From a virus: DNA of 44,638 nt. The DNA lies in the IMG/VR virus record IMGVR_UViG_3300020020_000075, positions 1-44,638 of that record, one strand, 5' to 3'. Position numbers and translations under genes: made by a program. The notes beneath the pieces were generated by a model, which saw nothing but the letters and a program-made list of their open reading frames with translations, was not told where the DNA came from and did no database searches. Position 1 is the first letter of the stretch; every line of letters begins with the position of its first letter. Of this stretch, positions 1 through 7,279 are shown in pieces.

Positions 1-62
1 GTAGAGAGATTGAGTTTGCATAGGGGGAGGGGGGTCTCGCAGAATCTCCCCCCCTTATGCAT
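1..62. repeat. 62-bp terminal direct repeat, left copy
   Basis: These 62 bases are identical to the last 62 bases of the window (44577-44638), checked base by base including the G and C runs. Either the contig is a circular or concatemeric phage genome with overlapping ends, or the virion DNA has a short terminal redundancy. A closed unit would be about 44,576 bp. Confidence 0.95.
17..61. repeat. Imperfect palindrome at the genome end
   Basis: The left arm is TGCATA plus GGGGGAGGGGGG (17-34) and the right arm is CTCCCCCCC plus TTATGCA (46-61), around an 11-base loop. The arms are near-complementary over about 16 bases. It could be a terminase-recognition element next to cos, or a strong transcription barrier at the end of the late genes. 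No U-tract follows, so a plain intrinsic terminator is less likely. The same element is present at 44593-44637. Confidence 0.7.
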
Positions 63-154
63 CGCCCGCCTCCCTCATTTTTCCCCGGGGGGTCATTTTC
101 CACAGACAATTCAGATCGCAGGGTCTGAAACACATCAACAGGAGACAAACAGCA
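63..154. other. Putative cos end and short leader
   Basis: CGCCCGCCT at 63-71 starts at the exact base where the terminal repeat stops. From memory, short GC-rich 3-prime overhangs of this kind, including this string, are reported for some actinobacteriophages. The match is suggestive, not proof. A TTTTCCCCGGGGGG palindromic run follows at about 81-94. The rest is a short leader with an AGGAG ribosome-binding site before the first gene. Confidence 0.4.
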
Positions 155-385
155 ATGCCAGAGTCAGGTGACCAAGGAAATATCCTTCATGAAACGGATG
201 TAGAAGACTCCGTTCGTGAGGATCTGGAAGAAGAGGGCAATGTAGCGTTCACTCACGCCTCGATTGCAGACCCCGCATCCCCCGGCGGCTCGTATGTTCA
301 AGCCGAAGTAGTTGCACTCCGTACCACCATTGTGGCAATTCTGGAAGTGCTCCGAGAAAACGGGCTGATCGACGAGCCGGCCTAG
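155..385 (+). CDS. Small acidic protein, possible head-fibre or coiled decoration protein
   Basis: 76 aa, strongly acidic N-terminal half. The last ~30 residues (around YVQAEVVALRTTIVAILEVL) form a regular hydrophobic heptad-like helix ending in NGLIDEP. Trimeric head-fibre and other virion appendage proteins often end in a short helix followed by GL(I/M). The start follows an AGGAG ribosome site (about 140-144). It is the first gene after the putative cos end and precedes the fibre genes. Family membership was not established; a virion role is inferred from position and the terminal helix. Confidence 0.55.
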   Translation: MPESGDQGNILHETDVEDSVREDLEEEGNVAFTHASIADPASPGGSYVQAEVVALRTTIVAILEVLRENGLIDEPA

Positions 386-386
386 T

Positions 387-395
387 AAGTACAAA
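387..395. repeat. AAGTACAAA repeat, isolated copy
   Basis: Exact copy of the 9-base word clustered at 39933-40103. It lies between the first gene and the next start codon. See the cluster entry. Confidence 0.55.
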
Positions 396-430
396 GTTCA
401 AGCGAGAATGAGATCTGAAAGGAGATGACC

Positions 431-751
431 ATGGCAACTCTTGTGTTCAAAAAGGGTAGGTATAACGCGGTATCCGTGAATGCGGAGCAGGATCTAGACG
501 GTGAGACGATCACTAGTCACATTCGTACAGGACCAGAGGAAACTTCAGATCTCATTCTCGCTTGGACAGTTACAGAAGTCGACTTCTCTGTCGGGACGTT
601 TACGTTGTCGTTCAACGACTCAACCCCCGACGCAGGCATTGCAGCTGTAGATCGCGGCTTCATGGACATTAAGCGTCTCACTGGCAGTGGAGACATTTCT
701 CTCCATGACGACCTAATCATCGTCGAGTTCAGGAGCATGCCAACAACATGA
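431..751 (+). CDS. Beta-rich domain protein of the tail-fibre cluster
   Basis: 106 aa. Two ATGs are possible (425 and 431). 431 is chosen because the AAAGGAG ribosome site (418-424) sits 6 bases upstream of it but touches 425. The sequence alternates short beta-like stretches ([33 protein letters not shown]). This resembles small modules found upstream of phage fibre genes, where an ingress sentence such as 'gain of a polymer, imposed over a linear range' is encoded. It overlaps the collagen-like gene by 4 bases (ATGA), so the two are translationally coupled. Probably an adaptor or baseplate-type component; the exact family is not recognised. Confidence 0.6.
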   Translation: MATLVFKKGRYNAVSVNAEQDLDGETITSHIRTGPEETSDLILAWTVTEVDFSVGTFTLSFNDSTPDAGIAAVDRGFMDIKRLTGSGDISLHDDLIIVEFRSMPTT

Positions 752-1452
752 GCCAAACAATTGTTCTCAAGAATACCACACAAACGATCGTCATCAATCC
801 TGCGGATCAAAAGGTCAGCATCGTACACAGCGGTGCCATCGGACCCGGTGGGCCTCCTGGTGCTACCGGTTCGATCGGTGCTACCGGGCCGCAAGGTGAG
901 ACGGGTGAACAAGGGCCGCAAGGTGATACTGGAGCCACTGGCGCTACAGGAGCTACAGGTGCAACTGGCCCCGAAGGTCCTACTGGCCCCGAAGGTCCTG
1001 CGGGTGCAACAGGTCCAGCCGGTCCTACTGGAGCCACTGGCGCTACAGGAGCTACAGGTGCCGCCGGCGGAGTCGAAGATGGTGACTATGGCGATGTAGT
1101 TGTCGATGGCGACGAATGGACCGTTCGACCATACGGCAAAGTTCAAACCAAGACTACGCTCACATCATCTCATGTCCTTGAACTACAAGACATGGGTCGA
1201 TTGCTAACGATGAACAACGCTAGTGCGCTAACACTTACCTTACCCGATGATGGTGATCTTGCATGGCCGATAGGTGTTTATGCCGATGTTATGCAATACG
1301 GCGCAGGACAGATTACGATTCAAGCAGGTAGTGGCGCTACACTTTGGACATCTGGCTTGACTGCTAAACTTCGAGCTCAATATTCACGAGCTGGTATCCA
1401 GAAAGTGACGGCTAATACCTGGTCGGTGTTCGGCGATTTGGCTGCATCATGA
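748..1452 (+). CDS. Collagen-like minor tail / fibre protein
   Basis: 234 aa. Residues ~29-108 are nearly uninterrupted Gly-X-Y triplets ([21 protein letters not shown]), a collagen-like triple-helical shaft. About 28 residues come before it ([15 protein letters not shown]), and a ~125-residue C-terminal beta-rich domain without glycine repeats follows, probably the trimer-forming tip. Collagen-like shafts are common in phage tail fibres. The start overlaps the upstream gene and the stop overlaps the next start (ATGA at both ends), which marks a tightly coupled adhesion operon. The repeats create spurious open frames on the opposite strand. Confidence 0.85.
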   Translation: MSQTIVLKNTTQTIVINPADQKVSIVHSGAIGPGGPPGATGSIGATGPQGETGEQGPQGDTGATGATGATGATGPEGPTGPEGPAGATGPAGPTGATGATGATGAAGGVEDGDYGDVVVDGDEWTVRPYGKVQTKTTLTSSHVLELQDMGRLLTMNNASALTLTLPDDGDLAWPIGVYADVMQYGAGQITIQAGSGATLWTSGLTAKLRAQYSRAGIQKVTANTWSVFGDLAAS

Positions 1453-2747
1453 CCGGCCCGCAAGGTATGGGCCCGCTTGTTCCTGGCGGTGGTCTTCCCG
1501 GAGCACCAGGCGGAACAACCATGAGTGAGTATGATCTAGCAGTAGAAGCTCTTTCACCCATTTGGTACTGTTGGGACATGCAACAAGATGATATTGTGTG
1601 GCCCGCAGTAGAGACTGTTACCGCTGGAGACTTTAGAAATGAAACTGTGAAGGGTCTTTATTGGTTTGATGCATGGTTCCGTGAAGCTGATGAAGAACCC
1701 GTAGATTATGAAGCGGCTATGACTCATACCGATGTGATTTGGTTCTCAACGCTTAATGCTGCTGAGGCTATTGTTTGGCCTGCAGTTGAGACAGTTACAG
1801 CTGGTGACTTTAGAAATGAAAGCGTAAAGGGTTTGTATTGGTTTGACGCTTGGTTCCAAGAATCTGGTGAAGAACCGGTAGATTATGCAGCCGCCGCAAC
1901 ACATACGGATGCGATTTGGTTCTCTCAAATAGGCGAGATGGATACGTCAACATCAACACTTCCTACTGGAGGAACGATTACTACTTCTGGTGGTTACCGA
2001 TATCATACGTTCACTAACAGTTTAGATGGGTTCTGGACTATGAGTCCAGATCCGTTTGACGTCGAAATTCTGTTGGTAGGAGGGGGCGGCGGAGGCCGAA
2101 ATACAAACAACGTCGTCGGTAATGACGCTGCTGGGGGCGGTGGCGGTGGCGGTGAAGTTAAAGTTGTGTCGCTATCTGTTTCAGATGGTAGTCTAATAAT
2201 TATCGGTTCCGGAGGTTCTGGTGGTATTTCGGCAACATCTGGCGGAAACACAACTGGATTAGGACAAACAGCCATTGGAGGCGGCCCAGGAGGACATCCT
2301 AACATAGATTCTGGCGCAGGTGGTGCCGGTGGCAGTGGCGGCGGCGGTGGCTGTGAAGTTTCAGTTGCGGTAAGCGGCGCAGGTGGTACTGGTTCTGCGG
2401 GTAATAACGGAGGCGCAGGAGCTAGTGCCGCAACTGTTGCTGGCTTGAGGGCCGGCGGTGGTGGCGGTGCGGGAGCTGTTGGTACCAGTGGCGTATCAGG
2501 AAGTACATATGGTTATGGTGGTGATGGACTTTTGGTTTGGGGTTCTTATTATGGAGGCGGAGGCGCTGGCGGCCATCACACTGGATTTGTTTTAACAGGT
2601 TCGCTTGGTGGCGGTGGTGGGGTTGATAATAATGGTGGTGGTCTTGCCGGAACAGCAAATACCGGTGGCGGCCAAGGAGGCTCAGATGGCCATGGTCAGT
2701 TTGGCACAGCGGGTAGCGGTATTGTAAAAGTAAGATACCCGGAATAA
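1449..2747 (+). CDS. Glycine-rich tail fibre protein with tandem 59-aa repeat
   Basis: 432 aa. Residues ~49-155 hold two near-identical units of 59 aa, each with [17 protein letters not shown] and a GLYWFDAWF stretch (177 bp period, starting at 1593 and 1770). From ~175 onward is a beta-strand lead-in and then a very glycine-rich domain ([17 protein letters not shown]) ending GIVKVRYPE. This architecture is familiar from glycine-rich phage receptor-binding tips. The ATG at 1449 couples to the upstream stop; an in-frame ATG at 1521 is an alternative. A host-recognition role is inferred. Confidence 0.75.
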   Translation: MTGPQGMGPLVPGGGLPGAPGGTTMSEYDLAVEALSPIWYCWDMQQDDIVWPAVETVTAGDFRNETVKGLYWFDAWFREADEEPVDYEAAMTHTDVIWFSTLNAAEAIVWPAVETVTAGDFRNESVKGLYWFDAWFQESGEEPVDYAAAATHTDAIWFSQIGEMDTSTSTLPTGGTITTSGGYRYHTFTNSLDGFWTMSPDPFDVEILLVGGGGGGRNTNNVVGNDAAGGGGGGGEVKVVSLSVSDGSLIIIGSGGSGGISATSGGNTTGLGQTAIGGGPGGHPNIDSGAGGAGGSGGGGGCEVSVAVSGAGGTGSAGNNGGAGASAATVAGLRAGGGGGAGAVGTSGVSGSTYGYGGDGLLVWGSYYGGGGAGGHHTGFVLTGSLGGGGGVDNNGGGLAGTANTGGGQGGSDGHGQFGTAGSGIVKVRYPE

Positions 2748-2757
2748 AGGAGTATAC

Positions 2758-3447
2758 ATGGCAAGTTATAGCATCCCAGAAGAAATTACGGGTATTCCTC
2801 TATTTGTTCCCGATGCATATGATTATTTTAGTATCGATACTGCAGGTATGCCTAATGGCGATGATTGTTTAATTATCCACGGCAACACTAGTACTGACTA
2901 TAAAGCTTTTCAAAAAGCACAAGTATTAACACCTAACGTATTTCTCGGTAGAGCAGATTCTTGGGGTATGTCGTTTTGGTTTAAAGGTGCTGATGCAACC
3001 TCCGTTACAAATACTAACGCGGTGTCTAATCTATTAATGGGTGTTCAAACATCCACTGGGCCTAACGCATATAGTTCGATCAATGATTATTATTGGCAAA
3101 TAGGTGTAAGCGGAACTAATTTGATCCAAGTATTAATGAATTCTGGTGGAGGAAACGCATCAACTACACTACCAAGAGATAACGTTTGGCATTTGGTTGT
3201 CGTTAATGTAACCGGTGGTACTACGGCCGGCATGACGGTAATGGTAGATAAAATTGCAAGCACCTCATCACAAGCAAAAGCAGGAACTCCAGGTACTGCA
3301 AACATGTATTTTAGTATTGGTGCATACGGTAATCACGCTAACTCAAAAGGCTACAACAAAGAATGGCGTTTAGGTAAACTAGCGTTTCATGATCACATAT
3401 TAAATCAAACAGAACGTGCATTGCTCTACGATATGGTCATGTTGTAA
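2758..3447 (+). CDS. LamG / concanavalin-like tail protein, copy 1
   Basis: 229 aa. It begins MASYSIPEEITG and continues with alternating beta-strand segments typical of a LamG/concanavalin A jelly roll (WGMSFWFKG, WHLVVVNV, WRLGKLAFHD). The C-terminus ends soon after the domain. A strong ribosome site (AAAGGAG) precedes the start. It is clearly paralogous to the next gene over its whole length. Base composition is low in GC here (35% in the 60 bases from 2821, hand count). Likely binds surface glycans; receptor binding is inferred. Confidence 0.7.
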   Translation: MASYSIPEEITGIPLFVPDAYDYFSIDTAGMPNGDDCLIIHGNTSTDYKAFQKAQVLTPNVFLGRADSWGMSFWFKGADATSVTNTNAVSNLLMGVQTSTGPNAYSSINDYYWQIGVSGTNLIQVLMNSGGGNASTTLPRDNVWHLVVVNVTGGTTAGMTVMVDKIASTSSQAKAGTPGTANMYFSIGAYGNHANSKGYNKEWRLGKLAFHDHILNQTERALLYDMVML

Positions 3448-3456
3448 AGGAGATTT

Positions 3457-4497
3457 ATGGCAAGTTATAGCATCCCAGAAGAAGTTACAGGGCTTTATTT
3501 ATTTGTACCCGACGATTATGATTATTTCAGTATTGATGCGACCGGAATGCCCAACGGTGATCCTTGTTTAATTGTACATGGCAATGTCAGCACAAACTAT
3601 AGAGCTTTTCAAAAAGCGCAGACTTTGTCGCCGGACGTATTTCTTTCTACCGCAAGCACATGGGCTATGACATTTTGGTTTAAGTGTGCTGTAACTACAT
3701 CTCCTGGGGCTAGCGGAAGTGTTGGGTTGCAAGCGAATATAATGAGTGTTCAAACTGCTGCTGGTCCGACCAGTTATTCAAACAACACCAATTATGTTTG
3801 GAGTATTGGTCGAAAAGTAGCAGCAACAGATGGCAAACTTTCTTTTTTATCTAATGATCAGGGAGCTAATTCACAAACTTCAACGAATGTTTGTGACAAC
3901 GCATGGCATTTAATTACGATTAATGTAAACCCAACAAGTACAGGAACCGCAACTATTTATGTAGATGCCAGCGCAAGTGGCGGTTCAGCCGCCAAACGTG
4001 GCACACCGGCAACCGCGGGGATGTTTTTCAGTATTGGGTCGTATGGACAAAATGCCGCGGCTGTGAGTTATAATCAAGAATGGCGTGTTGGGAAAATTGC
4101 ATTTTATTCGGCGCCTTTAACTTTGGGGCAAAGAACTTCGTTGTATAATGCTATGGTGTCTGGTGGCGGAGCTGGTCCTGGTCCTACGGTTACGTGTACG
4201 ATCAACGTAAAGTCTGGTCAGGCCGACCCGGCCACAGGAGAACCTGTTCTATTTGAAGCGGTTTTCTCAGAAGTAGTAACTGGTTTCTCTGGAAGTGATG
4301 TAATTCTTTCAGGAACGGCTGGCGCAACAGTTGCGGCATTGTCTACATTAGACAATGTTACATATACCGTTGGTGTATCAGGAATGACTACTTCGGGAAC
4401 AGTTGTCGCTTCTATTCCGGCCGCTTGCGCAACCTCATTGAGCGGCGGTCCGAATGCAGCTTCGACATCCACAGACAATTCCATCGCCTGGTCGTAA
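3457..4497 (+). CDS. LamG-like tail protein, copy 2, with C-terminal Ig-like domain
   Basis: 346 aa. The first ~230 residues parallel the preceding protein (MASYSIPEEVTG start, WAMTFWFKC, WHLITINV, WRVGKIAFY). The last ~105 residues form an added domain beginning near TVTCTINVKSGQ and containing FSGSDVILSGTAGATV and VSGMTTSGTVVASIP, a pattern seen in bacterial Ig-like repeats of surface proteins. The two genes are 9 bases apart and arose by tandem duplication. The Ig-like addition may lengthen or anchor the adhesin. Confidence 0.72.
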   Translation: MASYSIPEEVTGLYLFVPDDYDYFSIDATGMPNGDPCLIVHGNVSTNYRAFQKAQTLSPDVFLSTASTWAMTFWFKCAVTTSPGASGSVGLQANIMSVQTAAGPTSYSNNTNYVWSIGRKVAATDGKLSFLSNDQGANSQTSTNVCDNAWHLITINVNPTSTGTATIYVDASASGGSAAKRGTPATAGMFFSIGSYGQNAAAVSYNQEWRVGKIAFYSAPLTLGQRTSLYNAMVSGGGAGPGPTVTCTINVKSGQADPATGEPVLFEAVFSEVVTGFSGSDVILSGTAGATVAALSTLDNVTYTVGVSGMTTSGTVVASIPAACATSLSGGPNAASTSTDNSIAWS

Positions 4498-4511
4498 AGA
4501 AAGGAGGGAAC

Positions 4512-4841
4512 GTGGCTGGCAAGAAACCCGAGCGGTCACAGGCCCCTCCAGCTACCACGCCAGAGCTAAGAGAACAGCAAATCGTAGCGGCTGCGGTCAA
4601 TCTGGCCGAACAACAAATTGTAGACGGAACAGCCTCGGCCCAAGTTATTACTCATTTCCTTAAACTTGGGTCTACTCGAGAACAACTCGAACAAGATCGT
4701 CTTCGATCCGAAAACGAGTTACTCAAGGCTAGAGTCGAAGCGTTGTCACAGGCTGGCCGTATGGAAGAACTCACACGAGAAGCACTCATTGCATTTCGTT
4801 CGTATTCCGGGCAAGATGTGGAGGATGTATTTGATGATTAA
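4512..4841 (+). CDS. Putative terminase small subunit
   Basis: 109 aa from a GTG start at 4512, chosen because AAGGAGGGAA ends just before it; an upstream ATG (4425) lies inside the previous gene. The protein is helical, with ASAQVITHFLKLGSTREQLEQ and a following charged coiled coil (ENELLKARVEAL), ending in a short acidic tail. This pattern is familiar from small proteins next to terminase-associated HNH genes in phages of Gram-positive bacteria and is often called small terminase. It overlaps the HNH gene. Its distance from the large terminase (2.4 kb) is unusual. Role inferred from family resemblance and the HNH neighbour. Confidence 0.6.
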   Translation: MAGKKPERSQAPPATTPELREQQIVAAAVNLAEQQIVDGTASAQVITHFLKLGSTREQLEQDRLRSENELLKARVEALSQAGRMEELTREALIAFRSYSGQDVEDVFDD

Positions 4842-5244
4842 GACATACGGCGAAATGATCAAACGTCACACCTTCGAGGGTCGATATGAGTATCTGAAAC
4901 TCGGCGGTGCCGTGGGGGAATCCACATTCGGTTTCGATCGGTGGATCAATCAGAGGTTCTACAAGTCCAGAGAGTGGAGAAGCCTTCGCGATTTCGTCAT
5001 TGTGCGAGACAATGGACTTGACCTCGGAATGGAAGACCATGAAATACATGGAGCTCCTCTTGTTCATCATGTTAATCCTGTTAGCGTTGACGATATTAGC
5101 GCTGGTCTACACTGGATTCTTGACCCCGAGTATTTGATTACCACATCCAAGGAGACGCACAACGCAATTCATTACGGCGATGCTTCGCTTCTTCGTCAGC
5201 CTCATGTAGACAGAGCCGCTGGCGATACCAAACTTTGGGGATAA
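4834..5244 (+). CDS. HNH endonuclease next to small terminase
   Basis: 136 aa, starting at the ATG 9 bases after TGGAGG; an ATG at 4825 is too close to that site. The HNH core is visible: LVHHVNPV around residues 76-83, the D-P-E-Y-L linker at ~97, and ETHNAIHYG at 107-115 with H109, N110 and H113. Upstream is FYKSREWRSLRDFVIVRD, the usual lead-in of phage HNH nucleases. Terminase-linked HNH enzymes assist DNA cleavage during packaging in cos-type phages, which fits the inferred cos end. It ends 1 base before the endolysin start region. Confidence 0.85.
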   Translation: MIKTYGEMIKRHTFEGRYEYLKLGGAVGESTFGFDRWINQRFYKSREWRSLRDFVIVRDNGLDLGMEDHEIHGAPLVHHVNPVSVDDISAGLHWILDPEYLITTSKETHNAIHYGDASLLRQPHVDRAAGDTKLWG

Positions 5245-5245
5245 T

Positions 5246-6223
5246 ATGGCTTATACACTACCAATCAACAACAATGTAGTACGTCCCAGTACATCCAAGG
5301 CCTATGAGAATGGGAAACTTCCTCTCTCAGTGTTAACGCAGGTTCGAAACGTGAAGACCAAGTGTTTCGTGGATCTCACTGCGGCACGAGCGTTCGAGGC
5401 ATGTTTCGATCTCGGAATCAAGATGTTGGGCATCACGATCAAAGATGTCGGCGACTTCCGAACATTCCAAGAGCAGATCAATCTGTTTGTGGATCGATAT
5501 ATTCCAGTATCGAAAGATTCATATGACGATACTCCAACTGAACATCGTAAGATTTGGTTGGCAGCGTCTACCTACGGATATTCAAGTCAATACTGGATCA
5601 AGAACTACGCTAAGTTCGGATATTGGCCGGCTACGGCAGCGTCTCCGGGTACCAGTAACCACGGTTACGGGTTAGCTCTCGACATCGCGCAAGAATATGA
5701 CGACGACACGTCACCTGATCCAATCACAGAAGCGTTCGTAGGATGGCTTTGCCTCTACGCACCACGTTTTGGAATCTACGCCTCGCTCAAGAGTGAGAAG
5801 TGGCACTGGCAGTACATCCGAGGGGATGATATCCCGCAAGCAGTTCTCGATTATGAAAGACCTAATGTAGAGGAGCCCGATATGGATCTTATTCCTAGGG
5901 AACAAAGACTGTTTGACAGTCGTCCAGTAACCGCATACACCGGGTCGCCTTTGGCCCCGAATCAAGTTCTTAAGTTGGATGTGCCTAGTCACGGAGCGGC
6001 GAAGGCTGCAATCGTGAACGTTACGGCAACTCAGACAGTCGGCGCAGGTTGGTTCTCCAAGAAACTTCCGACCAGTTGTCTGAATTGGTCAGCGCCTAAC
6101 CAATCCATTTGCAACGAAGTCACCGTGTTCTTGAACGCAGAAGGCGAATTCGTGATTGTGAATGGTCCATCTCCAGCACACATCGTAGTAGATCTCGTCG
6201 GTATTTGGGTACCGACTCCGTAA
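5246..6223 (+). CDS. Endolysin: M15-type peptidase with actinobacterial-like C-terminal module
   Basis: 325 aa. Residues ~130-195 carry the M15 (VanY / D,D- or L,D-carboxypeptidase) signature: GTSNHGYGLALDI gives zinc ligands H139 and D146, and EKWHWQY gives E184 and the third ligand H187. It would cut peptidoglycan cross-bridges at lysis. Residues ~215-325 form a separate domain with RLFDSRPVTAYTG, AAIVNVTATQTVGAGWF and AHIVVDLVGIW, a pattern I associate with beta-rich modules in secreted actinobacterial proteins, so probably a cell-wall binding part. It lies 16 kb from the holin cluster, between HNH and head genes. No signal peptide is visible. Confidence 0.85.
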   Translation: MAYTLPINNNVVRPSTSKAYENGKLPLSVLTQVRNVKTKCFVDLTAARAFEACFDLGIKMLGITIKDVGDFRTFQEQINLFVDRYIPVSKDSYDDTPTEHRKIWLAASTYGYSSQYWIKNYAKFGYWPATAASPGTSNHGYGLALDIAQEYDDDTSPDPITEAFVGWLCLYAPRFGIYASLKSEKWHWQYIRGDDIPQAVLDYERPNVEEPDMDLIPREQRLFDSRPVTAYTGSPLAPNQVLKLDVPSHGAAKAAIVNVTATQTVGAGWFSKKLPTSCLNWSAPNQSICNEVTVFLNAEGEFVIVNGPSPAHIVVDLVGIWVPTP

Positions 6224-6238
6224 ACAAAGGAGACCAAC

Positions 6239-6490
6239 ATGGTAGCAAAGAAAGCAGCAGCCAAGAAGGCCGCTCCGAAAGCAAAGACACATCAAGCCGC
6301 TGAGACTGGGGCGCCAGCTGAAGGTTTGGTAGCCCCACTCGAGGACGTCGCAAAGGAAGTTCTCGCAGGTAAGCATGGCACAGGACGTGAACGAGATATT
6401 TCTCTTCGTGCGGCCGGCCACGATCCAATCGCGGTTCAAAAGGAAACAGCCCGAGTGGCTGCGCAACTGAAGGGCCCACCTCAAACGTAA
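6239..6490 (+). CDS. Small protein with Lys/Ala-rich N-terminus and CW_7-like motif
   Basis: 83 aa. The N-terminus is MVAKKAAAKKAAPKAK, a basic low-complexity tail. Residues ~37-77 contain EVLAGKHGTGRER and LRAAGHDPIAVQ, close to the consensus of the CW_7 (Cpl-7) cell-wall-binding repeat (VLAGKWGNG ... LTAAGYDYxAVQ). It sits 15 bases after the endolysin gene, with its own AAAGGAG site. It could be a detached wall-binding subunit or a virion protein that happens to use the fold. The match is by eye. Confidence 0.6.
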   Translation: MVAKKAAAKKAAPKAKTHQAAETGAPAEGLVAPLEDVAKEVLAGKHGTGRERDISLRAAGHDPIAVQKETARVAAQLKGPPQT

Positions 6491-6499
6491 GGAGGGATA

Positions 6500-6871
6500 A
6501 TGGAAAACAGCATTCTAACTAGTGTTAAGAAGATGCTTGGCATGGCCGAAGATTACACGGCGTTCGACGATGATATTCTCATCCACATCAACTCTGTGTT
6601 TTCGACTCTCATGCAACTAGGTATTGGCCCAATTGATGGGTTTACGATTGAAGATGACACTGTTGAGTGGGATGATTATGTTACGGCCGGAGTACCGGCT
6701 AACGAATTGAATTCGGTTAGAACGTATGTTTTCCTCAAGCTTCGACTTATTTTCGACCCACCCCAATCGTCGTATTTCATTGCTTCAATGGAACGACAGA
6801 TCGCAGAATTTGAATGGCGTCTCAACGTCGCTCGAGAGTATGCACTTTATCCAAGCGAGGAGGAAGTATGA
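6500..6871 (+). CDS. Head-tail connector (gp6-like)
   Basis: 123 aa, helical. SVKKMLGMAEDYTAFDDDILIHINSVF at the start, LGIGPIDGF in the middle, and YVFLKLRLIFDPPQSS near residue 80 match the phage head-tail connector family with a four-helix bundle, which forms the ring under the portal. It overlaps the next gene by an ATGA. In most relatives it lies after the capsid gene; here it precedes the large terminase, which is a rearranged order. Confidence 0.75.
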   Translation: MENSILTSVKKMLGMAEDYTAFDDDILIHINSVFSTLMQLGIGPIDGFTIEDDTVEWDDYVTAGVPANELNSVRTYVFLKLRLIFDPPQSSYFIASMERQIAEFEWRLNVAREYALYPSEEEV

Positions 6872-7257
6872 GTTTCGAAGACGTTGGTAGAGAATTCATC
6901 GAACACTACGGCGTCAAGGGTATGCGTTGGGGTAAGCGCAAAGCATCTAGCTCTGGCCCAGCGTCTGACGATGCTAAGCGCCACGCTGCCAATCGAAAGA
7001 AGAGCACAAGCGAACTGAGCGACAAGGAACTCAAGGATCTTGCTAATCGACTCAACACTGAGCAACAGGTTGCTCGACTTACCAGCAACGGTGAAAGTAC
7101 AGCGAAGAGAATTCTATCTGCTGGTGCAACCGCAAACACAGCGATCGCTCTTATCAGATCACCAGCTGGTCAAGCCACTCTTGCTGCCGGTGCAGCTATT
7201 GCTGTGAAACTGATTCGTACTTCCGGAGCGATCAAGACGATTGGTAAGTTCGGATAA
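6868..7257 (+). CDS. HYGVKGMRWG-motif phage protein
   Basis: 129 aa. The start overlaps the upstream stop (ATGA) and follows GAGGAGGAAG. Residues ~12-22 read EHYGVKGMRWGKR, a motif found at the N-terminus or C-terminus of many proteins in phages of Gram-positive bacteria. A charged helical region follows (SELSDKELKDLANRLNTEQQ), then a hydrophobic, Ala/Gly-rich C-terminal stretch (AGQATLAAGAAIAVKLI) that could insert in a membrane or pack as a helix. Probably a minor virion or assembly protein. A related motif opens the RNA-polymerase-like protein at 41533. Confidence 0.6.
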   Translation: MSFEDVGREFIEHYGVKGMRWGKRKASSSGPASDDAKRHAANRKKSTSELSDKELKDLANRLNTEQQVARLTSNGESTAKRILSAGATANTAIALIRSPAGQATLAAGAAIAVKLIRTSGAIKTIGKFG

Positions 7258-7279
7258 CTAACGTGAGGAGGCGGTAGAA

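Noticed and set aside
83-94. CCCCGGGG palindromes at about 84, 14013, 23878 and 31887 as a regulatory family
   Set aside because: Short, GC-only, and two of the four lie in coding sequence, so chance is not excluded.
517-1146. 209-aa antisense ORF across the collagen-like gene
   Set aside because: A frame shadow of the GXY repeat; composition follows the complementary repeat and no ribosome site is seen.
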